Origin: Echinostoma caproni
Taxonomy: Eukaryota; Platyhelminthes; Trematoda; Plagiorchiida; Echinostomatidae
Direction: 5' to 3'
Assembly: GCA_900618425.1 (NCBI GenBank)
Contig: UZAN01039377.1
Location: 236,549-288,819 of the forward strand
Length of the DNA stretch: 52,271 bases
Positions 38,299 to 50,770 of this stretch are shown here, piece after piece; position 1 is the first letter of the stretch, and the number at the start of each line of letters is the position of its first letter. Made by a program: the position numbers and the translations under genes. The notes under the pieces were generated by a model that saw only the letters and a list, made by a program, of their open reading frames with translations, made no database searches and was not told the origin of the DNA.

Positions 38299-38300
38299 CT
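38299..38300 (-). promoter_or_regulatory. 3' splice acceptor touching the A3 start codon
   Basis: On the minus strand TTACTTCTTCATAAGCAG is followed directly by ATG, with no base between. This is a 5'-UTR intron or spliced-leader acceptor. Confidence 0.5.
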
Positions 38301-41300
38301 GCTTATGAAGAAGTAAGGTATTACCGGTGATTCACTATGTAGATATTAATGTGTTTTTAACCATCATAATAAAAATAATAACGGAACTTTATCAAATCGC
38401 GGGATTTTAAGACAATACATTTTGTCAGAGAAATTTTAATATTGAATCCGCACAATTAGTTTCCCTTACGTTCCAAGTTTTGTAACAGAAAGGTGTTTAC
38501 TACGATCGAAAGCGATTGAAAGTTTAACCACACATTCGCTCCATTTTGTCACCTCGTTAAGTGATTACATGAAAAATATTGAAATAAGAGTAACAGGAGG
38601 GTGCAATTGACCCAGAAATTTTCCGAGAGAACCTAAATTTGATCAAAAAGAGACACACTAATGGGCTTTGAACACAGTCTAAAAGCTTTTGCTCTTTGGG
38701 TTAATTCTGATTAAATCAAAGCAATGCCGGCATGCCCTCAATAGACTTTCAAAAACTTGTTCTACAGTACTATTTGAACTTTAAGTGAAAACAAATTATT
38801 AGGATATAATATTTTCCTTCCCTTTCATTCTCATTCATCCCGAAGAGGCTGAATACTGAACCAGCGTACGTCTGTCGTGTACTCACGACTGAGAGGTACA
38901 GGTAAAGTCTAGTTTCCTGGTCCTTTATTTGAGAGGGTCTTTTGGAGTTGTCCTTTCAGTTGGTAAAAGGATGAAAGAGGAATCCATTCAAGTGAACGAG
39001 TTTCTATTTTACTTCATCCACTATCTTATCATCAGGTTCGTATCAGAACTGAAGACCTTCGTTGCGAACCCTAATCATCCTCTTACTTAGTGGCTTTTTC
39101 ATCCTATAAGTAAACCTCCACACCAAACTCTAATGAATACACAAATAATGAATTACTTCATCCATCAACGTCATTCAGGCAAGTCAATCAAAATCGAGTC
39201 GTCCATTGTGTCGAGCAGGGATGGGTCGTGATAAGTAAACCGCTGTTAAGAAATCCCAATCTTTATTTATTTCGCTGACAACCATCGCTGTTTATCCATT
39301 CTTTCAACCCGTAATGCACCCTCAAACAACTCGTTTTCCATTCACCAAAGCTCGTTGAAAAACAGTGGTGTAATTAGTTCAACACCAAATAATTTGCAGC
39401 ATGAGGACTCTTATGCAGATGGTTCATAAAAATGGTTTGCCGCGAACAAATAACTGGTTATGAATTAAGATGATCCGCTTGTCGCAGACAAGAAGTTAGA
39501 ATTTTAATAGCATAATCCCCTTAGTTGTGACGGGTTTGCTATTGAGATACCTGCCCGGCACATCAGGTCCAAACGAAACGTGCTCATCTAATCAGCCCAG
39601 AGAGGATAGTGTACTCAGTGCTAGAGCCAATGAATTGATTGTCATTTCGATTCACATCAATGGATGTTTATGTGCGATATGGCTCCAGGAGTAAATCAGT
39701 GCCCCGAAATGGAAGCACACCCTTAATGTATTTCTCCATTATTTTAGTATAATTGCCCACCGACGGCAGTCCGGATGAAAATAAAATCCAGTTCTACAAG
39801 AAAACAGTGAAATTATTTAGCTAAGCTGAAGCTCCGATATAGTTGTCATAGCAGGTGCTTTCACTGCAGAAGCCGATTGACAGTGATAGTCTTCCTTGAT
39901 GAAAAAGTATCTTCTGACTCATTCACTCACACGAATGCTTTTGGTTTCCTTCAGTAATGTGTTGACTAACTAGGGTCACCATACTCACATACTCCAGGTC
40001 TATGGCGAACTAAGTAGTTCATAATTCATCAGTTGTGATACTCGTCAGGAGTGCACTGTTCCGTCGTTTCTGCTTCATTTCGTAATAGGCAGAACTTTGG
40101 AGAACGCCCGAAGTGGTTTTCAAGGTGTTCGTATGCAATAAGCAGCCGTCAAAAGCCGACTTGTTTAAATTACTCTGTCGCCATGTTCAGTCTGTTTGAA
40201 TCTGTGAAGGGTGCACAGCGCACAATGGATAAACTAGCAAACTTTGTCGCTCCGGTCGGTAACGCACATTGACAGTGTAAAGTGCTGCAGCTTGAGTTTC
40301 GCTTGATTAGTCCTGAATTGAATTAAGATTGTCAGGAATCGGCTGACGTTGAATACTTCTCCTACTTCGGGCAGTTACGTGACAAATGATGATAACGCGA
40401 CAACGGAGATAACCGTAGGCATTTCCAAGTCCCAAGCATCGTACGCAGTACTGAAGCAACTTTAGCATCGACTTGACTTTTCAATGACATTGAACATTCT
40501 CATTTCCCCAATTCAAACTAATAAGTCCATAGGAGGATTTACCAGCACTTGCTAATTCAAATCAATAAACTTACAATCGTCCTGAACATACACCAGACAA
40601 ATACATCCTAAACAACGGGAAAAATCTCCCCACGATAAACAACTTTCCTTTATTACTCCATTGTTCTAATATCACAACAGAAACAAAAAATTCGTACTAT
40701 ATAAACATCATTCTTGATACCAAAGTACTAACGATAGATTGTTGTTTTTATTTCCGATAAAAAGAAACTAAAAACTATACTTGCTAACAAAACTAGTGAC
40801 AGAACTGTAGTTTGAACATACCTTCCACTATATTTCGTCCAAAAACGATAGAGTAACCAACACAGATAATGTGGTACACTACACAAAATGTTTAGAAACA
40901 ACCATGATCTGGTACGGCTCCATATTTTACGTCAACCTCTCACTGGCTCACGATTCAGCTAATCAATAGACGAATACCAATGAAGACAAACCGATACTCA
41001 TTCCTACGGTCTCACCTTGACCTAAGTGTCCTGCACAGTGGCTAGTGTGTCTCTAAAACAGTTTGATCTTTCTACACGTTCATGCCGCAATCGTATGCTG
41101 TGTACCAGAACGGAAAGACAACTGGCTGCGCCGGCATATGATCATGCTTGCAATGAAGTTTCAAAATGAAACCAGTTACTTCAAAGGACTTTACTGCTTA
41201 GTCTATTGGTCAACTAAACATTATTGTCCAAAAACTTGGAGTTGATTAAACACGTGATCAATAGGCAAAACGAATTTCCGTACTCAATAGACTAAACGGT

Positions 41301-44300
41301 TACTAAATTTAGGTACTATTCATGCTCTCCTCAAAGGGAACTGTCAGGCGCCAGTTGTTCTCGACACAACCAACTTTTTGATACACTGCGTAAACGCACT
41401 GTTTTCACTTCTACGCCAGTGACTCATATGATGAATGATTTAAAAAAATATGGTAACTATCTGCAACTGAATTTTGTATTGAATCTCACGCGAATTGTCA
41501 AAGTAGGGTGCGGTGCGGGAGTGAGTGGGCGAGCGTTTGGAGTAATGGTGTATTAAAAGTCCAGTACCTTGTGCATGTGATCGTCTCTACGAAATAACCA
41601 AGTACTCTTTGCATCCGCCTCTATTTGCAATTCGGAACTGTGATTTGACGACCAAAGCTTTGCTTTAGTTGATTTGCGGGCATATATTTTTGCATACATT
41701 CCTCGTGACCTTTTTTCTTCTCCTTATTACACCTAAACCGAAAGATAAAAGTGTTGTGAGATGTTGCCACATCAACTGCTGTGGTTAAAGAAGCTGGCAA
41801 ATATATACTGTAGTAAGTACATCAACCAATTCCAAAGTAAAATTGGACTCGGGGGCTAAGAATTGAGCTAAAGTTTAATTTTCTAGGAATTGTTCGGATG
41901 AGCCACAATAAGAAAGAATCACATAGTCCTAATGACCACCTATCTACTCTCTTGGAAGGACTTTTCCGATTTCAGCTACAAGTGAAACTAAACACAGGTT
42001 TTGATATAAATGTGTTATAATGATGCGTTTTAAGAGTGGTTCGGGGGTGCGGTCTTGTATACGCGACTGCTGATATAACGGGTTATAACAACAGATGATT
42101 TGCCTGTTTGACTGAAAATGAGGTCAATGTGTGTCCATTGGTATCCCACATTATGGATGACAAAAAGCTGAGATATTGTGCTGTGCGTCACTTTTGAAAA
42201 ATAACAATATCTCAGAACTGACTTCTTTTGTCAACGTCTTGGAGAAGTGTTTTCAAAATAACCAACCGGTTTATTTAAAATCCCGAGCTCGTAATCTTCT
42301 CACGATTAGATTATGCGCAAAACCGAATCAAATGTACAGATCAGTGAAACATTGGATACCTACTGAATCTCTATTTGAATTCATTTAAAGGATTCTCAAC
42401 TGCGAAACTTGAATTTTTCCATCTGTCTACATGGTCTACCAAATCGTGTCCAGCTACATATTACTTTACTTGTCTACTGCTACATCAGACATTATTTCCA
42501 CATTAATTTATTGTTCAGTTTCAACTGATCGTCTGTTATTCTTGCTACTGAGCTGCACCAGTTTTACATCGTGGGTTTCGGTGAAAAGAAATTGATCAAA
42601 TGTACGGTTCATCAACTTTAAAATGCCTTTTAAAAGAGTCTGAAAATCGGTGCTGAAGATTTAGTGTTTAACGTTCCTCGTCGTAGTTCACCCAACCATT
42701 CTTTTATGGACCTAGTGCACTGAGCAGGATGCACATTTCCCTAAATGAAATTCGTAATGTTTTTGAGTCTTGTAGTGTGAATGGGATGCTTTAGCCAAAT
42801 TCGCATTATATAACCCCGATTCCGATTGTCCAACCAATCGTAACTAAAGCCATTCATTGAATATTGCTTAAAGCACACATCAACTGCAGTATAAAAATGG
42901 ATTTGAGTTCACCGTTTCTAGCGGAACTGGCAGGTCCGTGGCCACCGTCAACTGCTTGCGATATTTTGAATAATGCCAATGAAATGGATAGATTTACTCA
43001 CGCGTGCCTTCGTTCATTAATTCATTTTATTGATCTGTTCATCCTCCCACTGGCCACTCTGATTTGAATCAAACTGCAATGAAACCTAGAAACCATCAGC
43101 CTAAACGTTTAGAAAGACAGACGTAAGCGAAGTGAACCAGGCGGTCAATTATGAACCGGTAACAATGTCATTCGACCCAGCAAAACCGGTACTCAACGAG
43201 AATTAGTCACCAACCAAAACTGCAGATGTTGAAGGGGAACGTCTGTCCACACTTTGACCCAAATCAGGTTATTAAAAAGGGTTACATTCATGAATTTTCC
43301 TTATTACGTAATCCAGAATTCGTTTTAATAACCACCAATGTTTTACCAGTCAAGCATTTAGCTAATCAATGACACGCATATACCTATTTTGGTTGACTTT
43401 CGGGAATATTCTGGTCGATTTTTGTACCGAAACTTATATTCATATCCAAATAATTACTCATTGAGATCGTTAACTGGATACTTAGTACATAATCTTGTAC
43501 TTTTTGGGATATCAGAGTTTTTATTAAGATACTAAATCACTTAATTGACACCGAGTTTGTTTCCCAATGAAACACTTTAGCAGAATGCATACCGGCTGTA
43601 TTGTTATTCAGCTTACTCAGCAATCGTACAGTTAAATCATTAAGAACATAGTTCATCTTAAATATGAACCCAACACCTGTCCGAAATGTCAAAAATAAAA
43701 TACGAGTTACCTTTCTAAATGATTGTATAACTAAATACCAGTTTTCAGTCAATCGTCGTATATGTGGATATTCGTCGTAGACAAACCAAGAAAAAAAACA
43801 CGAACTGAAAAGCTAAAAATTGCGGCTCAACGGTTTTGACCTTTTGCGGTTAAAAGGGCAGTAAGAATTCACTGATTTTGACATATTGGCTACTTCCCAA
43901 ACACTGAAGATATCACCTCGGCTGGTGGTGTAACGTTTTCAAACAAATTACCTAGTTCGACGAACAGGTGTAAAACAATTTAGTACACCAAAGCCACGGG
44001 AACGGATTTTCAAAACTCTGACCATTTTTAAACTACCTCTGATATTTATCTCTCCAAACTGTGGAATCATATTTTGATTGTCCATTTTAATCATCACTCG
44101 GTAAACTATCGGAAACTTCTGAGTCCCCTAGGCTCAGTTGAGGTAGCTCAATTCGGTCTCACTCGATAGCAAAATGAATGCACTTTGAGAATTCATCATC
44201 ACGTGCACCGGTCATAATGACTTGGACACATTCCAATGGGTCACAGTTTCTTCACATTCCGTTATGGAAAACCTCCTAGGCTCATGTTGGAAAAAAACCG

Positions 44301-44631
44301 CGATGTACTGGCAAGTGAAAAGATCGCTGTTTTCGGTTCACTTTGTAAACATGATTGAAACTGCAAAAACGCTGTCACAATCAGCCAATGAAATCGACTG
44401 ACACGTGATACCATGTCGAAAAGTGACGAGATTGTGCACACGCGGCTCTACGCTCATTCACACATGCACAGCGTCCAAATGAATTGAAACAGTTGAGACA
44501 AAGACTGACTCGTATGGGTCTTCTCTTTGTGCGTAGCTGATAGCTCACCAAGCGCGCATACGACCCCGGGTTCAGTTGATCCTATCATAGCAAGTTGTGC
44601 ACCGGAGCCCCATTCTCGTGAGAACACCGTG
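38301..44631. other. Divergent spacer between A3 and B2
   Basis: No firm gene over 6.3 kb. A possible decayed type A exon lies at 39610-39660 on the minus strand. Plus-strand frames at 40183-40272 and 42897-43067 are protein-like but unmatched. A CCAAT string sits about 245 bases before the B2 ATG; no TATA box was seen for B2. Confidence 0.4.
39610..39660 (-). pseudogene. Possible relic of a type A second exon
   Basis: Read on the minus strand, DVNRND is followed by NQF and, after a one-base shift, LALALST. Working type A exons read DLNRDG...NEYKLALGLT. The middle of the loop seems deleted. No flanking splice sites survive and no matching exon 1 or 3 was found. The match may be chance. Confidence 0.22.
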
Positions 44632-47600
44632 ATGTCATTTAGCCCAGATGAAAAGAAACGCTTGCTGAGCAAATTTCATCAAATAGATCGAAATGCTGAT
44701 GGGGTTTTGTCGATGGATGAAGTTCAAAAAATTGTGACCCTTTCGGGTTTACCATCCAGTCAAGCCGAGGTAAGCCATAGCACATAATTTCAATGCATAG
44801 ATCTGGCCGTACAGCTAAATGATGATGTGAAAGAGCCACGCATTTTTTTTATTTGTGCGACTAATACAAATTCTTGTCATTCTCTTTGAAGTCTGAATAG
44901 AAAATCAATAGGTACATTTAGGCAATTTTTAACCTTATTACTTGACCGTTATGTACTTTGTTGTGAAATGTCTACCTTATCATCGATTCATTGAATTTTA
45001 TTGGATAAAATTTAGTCACCTAATTCTTCAGCGCGGTGCGGCGATTTTAAAATGGGCTTCGCTCTTTAGATTCCCGCATCAGTTGTTGGTTACAGCAAAT
45101 ACTGTATTGAGAAGCCCTTTTAATTTGTATCCTCTGCTTAGATCATAAGTGACTTCCTGTCTTGATTGTCCGGGTGGAGAAAAAACATTTTGCATACTAT
45201 ATAGAAATCAATGGATCTGATGAATTTGTTGTTCAATGCAGAAGGTGTTGAAATTGGCAGTGACTGACCAGAGTTGACGTTTAGCACACTGCTTGGTAGT
45301 AACAACTTCCACCTAGAAAATTTCCTGGTAGTTTCCTTGTGGATTGGTGAGCTTTAAAGTCTGCATATCGTTTTCTTACGAGCTTCTCACTCGCTCATAG
45401 TTCTCTGATTTGTCGCAAGGTAAAATGCACTTCAGATGAAATGAAATTTCATATTCAAGGAACGAAAAAGAGCCTCGTGGGAACTCATAACTAGAGCATA
45501 TTATTCTGTGTCCTCAGCATCGCACTTAAAATGTTCTAATATGTGGGGGATCACAGCATTTCCCGGAACACAACAGACACTGATGTCCGGCAATTTCCTT
45601 GGGTCAATTCTAGAACATTTTCACCGATATTATGCATGCATTTATTACAGGTAGCTCTGAAATAAAAGTCCCGGCTTTCGATTCCGAGGTTGGCAGTTTG
45701 ATTTCCAATAGGGACACACTAATGACGCATCTTACCATAGACGAATCACCTTCTCGACCTTCACACGATTAGATTTAATTAGTTACTATTCCAAAGAAAT
45801 TATTAATATTATTATATATTATATTATATATTATTATATTATTATTATTATATTATATTATATTATATATTATACCATTATTAATATTATTATTCATTCG
45901 TAATCATTCCGCATGTGAATAAAACCGAAGTATCAGGTCAATTTTAAACAATACATGCAAAGATGGACGTGAGAAAAGCAGATCACTAAGTTTTGATGTA
46001 CAACACAAAATAGTATGATAAAATGATCCATATTTGCGTTGGAAACATTCACTGCACCCATTAATAGACATTGATCTTGGTGACCAATCCGGGGACACTA
46101 TCCATTATGCATTTATTCCAAATATTTCACACGATGTACATAATCAATAAGCAAAGCGATCTGCGTGATTCTGTCGCTTTTATTGGACATTGAATGCGCG
46201 TGGTGATCTAAATACTGAACTGATGAGCTGAATCGATATTTCGGGTATCGTGATATCAGCTCTTGTGAATAAGACAATTTTCTTAAAGTCTTTTACAACT
46301 GAAAATTACAGTAATATTACAGGACACACAGATCGGTTCACTGATTACTTATTCAAGTTATTAAAACTTGATGTGCGGAAAAAAAAACGTTAAAACTGCA
46401 AGTAACGTCGAATAAAGCTGCAAGGAGTTGACAATGCAACTCACCATTTTGTTTTACTGAATTCGGTAAAATTAGGCGACTAGGAACTCCTAAACAATTC
46501 GATGCTCAACTAGCCGAGTTGTTCTCAACGGTGAACTCGTTTCTCTAATCTATTCCTTGTAGAAAGACCATTTTTATTTATTACAAATAGATGCCTCGCT
46601 AAAAATTTCTGATTCAATGCCAAATTTGTGTAGGAAGAAAATGTACCGACAAAAGATCTTAATTCAAATAATTAATTTTCAGGATTTCATGCGAATGTTT
46701 GACCTGAATGGTGACAATCAGGTAACTTTGCAGGAATACACTACAGCTCTTGGACTGGATCCTCCACCTCCGACTGAGTAAGTGGTAAATTGACCGAAAT
46801 CATCAATGTTTATGGTCCAACGTTAACTTCTGGTTTTGAAATTCGTTTCACCTGTGATAGCTTTCAATGCTTTCTGCGAACAAACCTTACTTAATCTCTC
46901 TCCAACTGCGTACTTCCGTTTAAATCTACATTAATATTAACATGTGGAACATTTGATCTGCCAAACTAATTGGTTCAATTCACTCACATGTACGCTCTGT
47001 CTGTCATTTCTCCAGTTCTCTCGGTAACTCGGCTGAATAATACATATAGATAAACAAGAACGGAAGGCCATCACTTGAAAGGAGAAAGCTGTTTGGACGC
47101 TTTACCATTTAAAGGTAATTACCTTAAAAGATGAATGCAGCGCATTTCGAAGCAGATACCTGTAAGAACCTGCGATTAGGGAGAGCTACATTGATACAGC
47201 GGATGACCGTGGGGGACGGGATGCTCACAGTGCGACGGGGTCAACTGATATAACTTCCCCGATCCATCGATGTGATATAATCTTCGTCCCCTGGATCTTT
47301 TGCTTGGTTCACATTCGGCCAAACCAGCTGAGGTCATTAAAACGACTGTGTTTGTACACATGGATTAACGATAATGGTGTAACATCTGAGGCTTTGGCCG
47401 CAACTTGTTTCTACCAGAATTACCGCAATTGTAACGGTGGTGTATTTTATGGCTGAAAGCTTGTATATAACTCGCTAAAGCTTTAATACACTACACTACA
47501 TTACAACCCAGCTTCCTTGAATCGATCAAAAGGAATCCGATACAAAACATTCAACTCGTTCTCCGGGCTGATGGTATAGCAGCTGTCAACCAGCCTAGAA

Positions 47601-49232
47601 TGGAAATAAATGCGGTATGCACTTGCCCATGAGTGAGCCATTTTGGATGATATTTTGTAGCATATTCCGATAAATGCACAGCAGTACGACATCTTCGTGG
47701 TGCGTCCCAGACGTGTTTAACGTGCTCAACTTCGTCAGATTATCTTTCACGTGCAGTTAGATAGATGTATAGCGTACCATTGTTTGCTCCATGAAAATGT
47801 TGATTTGATGACAGCACTCGTGAAAAACATTGCCCTTCGATTTTTGAAAATTAGTCTTTCTTTGGGACTACATGCGAATTGTGCCCTAGCTGAAGTTGGT
47901 TGCGTATGTTTCTCATTAAATTTGTCAGGGTAACCATTTTCGCGGAATCTGGTGAATGTATTTGAACTCACTTACCAAAGAATTTGATAGACGAAATATT
48001 GTATTGTCTAACCTTCAGATTCATTGCATATAGTTTTGTAGAGGCGATTGTAAAATAATTTCACGTACAATTTATGACAACTTTGAAATTTTTAGGGATT
48101 CGCTTATAGGTTGTCGTTCGGCATAGCTGTACCTACTTGACTGCAGCCTGGAACATCATGGAAGGTGAATATGGTAAATTTGTTGTTATTCGGAATAACT
48201 ACCCCAGAGAATTGTCACCGCAGCCATGCCGAAGATTATTCGTGGGAATTCCTCCGAATTATGCAAAAATTATATCAGCCATTTATTATTCTCAAAGCCG
48301 TCTCTAAAAAATCAGTGCCAAAAGAATTCACTATTTCTCATACTAACAACCGGCAGCCTCACTCTTAACGTAAGTAAAATTCTGTATACTACGCTCAACA
48401 TGAGAGCAGCTTCATTTTGAGTGTCATACAGATTCGTAATGGAAAACTGTATCTCAAACTGGACACCCAAATAGTAGGACAAAGCCATAAAAGACTGGGG
48501 AAGATAAACGGATTTCCGATCTAAGTGCACTTCATCTATCGCACATTACGCAAATTACTTCCTCTAGGACTTAAATGCGATTCAGATGTAACTTTTCTTT
48601 ATCTTACGGCTGACAGCAGCAGTACCCATTGGACAATTTTATTTCAATAAATATGCACCATTCTTGACTGTTTGTGGGAAAAACGTAATCGTCTGCAATA
48701 ATTAGTCCACTGATACATGACCTTAACGCGCACCGCGTTTCCACAGAGTTCAGTATCTTCAATTTTTGAGATAAGCTAATTTGTCACTGGCAAAATATCA
48801 AACGAGTTTTGAGAAGATCCGTACAACTCAGAACTGTCAGCATCTTCCTGTCGTCAATCTACTTATTTCTTCCTGAACTGTTTGTTATTTACACTTGAGG
48901 ACCTATGAATTTTATCCACAATTTTATTTTAATCCAAAAGCCATGCCAACTGTTATAAAAAACAAAATACTCCCAAATTATACTCAATGATATCCCGTTT
49001 TTACAGTTTGAAAATTTGGAAATCCGCTTTCGATTCAATCGATACAGACCATTCTGGTTATCTTAATACACAAGAAGTGCGTCAACTGCTTTATCAATTG
49101 AACTATCGCCGATGCACCGAGGCACAAATCAAACAATGGATGGACAGTGTAGACAAAGATGGTGACGGACAAATCTCATTCGCCGAGTTCTGTACCTTTT
49201 TGGAAATGTCTATACAATCTGCTCATTCCTAA
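44632..49232 (+). CDS. Gene B2: type B EF-hand protein, 152 aa, three exons
   Basis: Coding exons are 44632-44769, 46683-46777 and 49007-49232. Introns are GT-AG: 44770-46682 (phase 0) and 46778-49006 (phase 2). The product is 152 residues ending in TAA. Loops lie at about residues 19-30 (DRNADGVLSMDE), 53-64 (DLNGDNQVTLQE), 90-101 (DTDHSGYLNTQE) and 127-138 (DKDGDGQISFAE). Loop 2 has Asn in place of Gly-6; the others are canonical. The stretch between hands 2 and 3 is proline-rich (DPPPPTD), and the spacer between hands 3 and 4 is two residues longer than in type A. The upstream frame stays open and offers an earlier Met at 44527, but B1 aligns only from 44632, so that start is preferred. 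A cytosolic calcium sensor or buffer is likely. Intron 2 holds an antisense Penelope-like remnant. Confidence 0.9.
45800..45894. repeat. TTA/TATA-rich low-complexity run in intron 1 of B2
   Basis: About 95 bases consist almost only of A and T in mixed ATT and TATA units. Confidence 0.9.
47500..48050 (-). mobile_element. Penelope-like element remnant 3, antisense inside B2 intron 2
   Basis: On the minus strand SSNTFTRFRENGYPDKFNEK (near 47910-47971) matches the region after the reverse transcriptase, where remnant 1 has a FRENGYP-type string at the same place in a shifted frame. After stops, GRTTK near 47700 fits the YIGRT core. RLVDSCYTISPENELNVLYR with IPF near 47515-47590 fits the C-terminal part of the GIY-YIG domain. 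Frames are broken in several places and the catalytic Tyr pair is not intact. Confidence 0.6.
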
Positions 49233-49254
49233 CCAGATCTGTTCCGTGAAATTT

Positions 49255-49260
49255 ATTAAA
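49255..49260 (+). terminator. Possible polyadenylation signal of gene B2
   Basis: ATTAAA lies 23 bases after the stop codon. This is close, but the variant is common. No AATAAA was seen nearby. Confidence 0.35.
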
Positions 49261-50380
49261 ATCAATCAGTTCTTCAGTTCGAATCGTTGTATTTTTCTCA
49301 ATACGTCTTCGGAGAGACGGAATCCTCGTACATCCCTACTGTTTTTGTGTTTGCGGGTGCAAGCCAGATGGATCATCTCCTTGGCGTAGGAGACTGCACA
49401 CTTGTGCGCATAAACATTGATTTGATGAATATGTGTAATATAGGAGCCCCTTTAGCTGCGTTTTATGTTGACAATCATATGAAAGGTATCAAGCGTACGA
49501 TAAACCATTTTTCCAGGTACTATATTGGTTAGAACAGGTTGACTGTTTCAGTATAAAGTGCTTTTGACAGGTATTACTCACCGTGAAGTAGATCATGATG
49601 TGAGCTGTCAGCAGTCTTGATGTCAGTGACATAAGAAATGAGAAGCTCGAATAGGTGAATCACAAATCAATAATTTATTTTTAAACCAAGTTAATATGTG
49701 GCCCGTTCAGTTTGATTTTATGTTTCGTAACAGACAGAACTATCCGTAATGGAGGTTCGATTGGCCAGTTATAACTGATTTCGATGCATGATAATTATAT
49801 AACCTATAGGTAAGGGATGGACAAAAACAGAATCTGAGGTGAAAATCTGTTTGCAGCGATACTGCATTCGGTCATGTTCAACAGGACAGCATACAATTGA
49901 GGAGAGAGAGAACCTGATCAAGCTGGAACTTGTAAACTAATTCGACTAAGAATGGAACCGTGCAATTCGCCCCTCATAACACAAGCCCCGGAGGACGAGC
50001 CGCACCGTGAAAAAAATACTGCATGATAGATGCCTTAATCTGGATTTAACTAGTCTAAACAAGAATTAAACGTTTAGTTAGTTCAGTCACCGGTGGTGGT
50101 TTCCATGAAGGAAAAGAAGATATTCAAAATCTGATTACACTTACATCGCGGTGGATGATTGATATCCATTCGGTCGAATTTCACATCTTTGAGATGCACA
50201 TCACGCTTTCAGGGCTCTCTAATAAACTCATCAGGGCCGATTGCCATCGCGACAAAGGTATCCTGAAGCCACTTCGAACATTCCCTTTTTACATTTCAAA
50301 TATGCATTTTAAAACAGCAATAGATGAGTTAGCTTCTCACGGTTCACCAACCTCAGATCGCCCTTCAACCCATTATCGTA
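49261..50380. other. Intergenic right of B2, nothing recognised
   Basis: Plus-strand frames at 49287-49532 and 50155-50385 are open for 76-81 codons but have no recognised motif. The second ends just before the possible LRR exons and could belong with them. Confidence 0.35.
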
Positions 50381-50770
50381 ATTAAACCACCCTCTTCATG
50401 AAAATGAAGTGATTAGAAACGCCTCAGATGATGCTTTAAGAGAGCTGAAACGAACCCTGACCTGGTCTCTCGAAGGTAAATAAAAGAAGATGAGGTCAGA
50501 AGATTAAACAGTGAGGGAATCCCTACTTCTAGGGGGCTAAATGGAAAAAAGAAACTATTTTCATGGAATCAACCAATGGACAGAAATTTGTGCCTAGTCA
50601 ACGCACTCTAATTTGTCCCAGTCGAAGACATGGAGTATCTAGAGAAACTCCCACTGAACATAAGGATCTTGCAGCTTGAACAGAATCCTGTTCAGCATTA
50701 TAATACGCGTTTCTCTGCTAGGCGTCTATGTCTATCCCTCCTGTCTAAATTTATCAGGGGGAAATGCAAG
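50381..50770 (+). CDS. Possible leucine-rich-repeat exon pair (gene fragment)
   Basis: Two coding-like pieces flank a 146-base candidate intron (50476-50621) with GT and a good TTTGTCCCAG acceptor. The first (50381-50475) reads NHPLHENEVIRNASDDALRE and on to TWSLE. The second (from 50622) reads EDMEYLEKLP, then NIRILQLEQNPV, which fits an LRR of the SDS22-like type (IxxLxxLP then LxxLxLxxNP). The following RF...RLCLSLLSKFIRG resembles the cap that follows the last LRR in such proteins. Joined at phase 1 the frame stays open. A GTATTT near 50770 could be the next donor. I see no start, no other LRRs and no upstream exon, so this may be part of a larger gene, a relic, or chance. Confidence 0.32.

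Noticed and set aside
40183..40272. Short frame starting MFSLFESVKGAQ
   Set aside because: Protein-like, but only 29 codons and no family or exon context.
42864..43067. Frame with an upstream TATA-like and CCAAT-like string
   Set aside because: No recognisable domain or splice continuation.
44527..44631. Earlier in-frame Met that would add 35 residues to B2
   Set aside because: The added part has no counterpart in B1, whose protein begins at the later Met, and the EF-hand fold does not need it.
45640..45700. A string resembling a reversed B box (CGATTCCGAGG)
   Set aside because: No A box or repeat body could be aligned around it.
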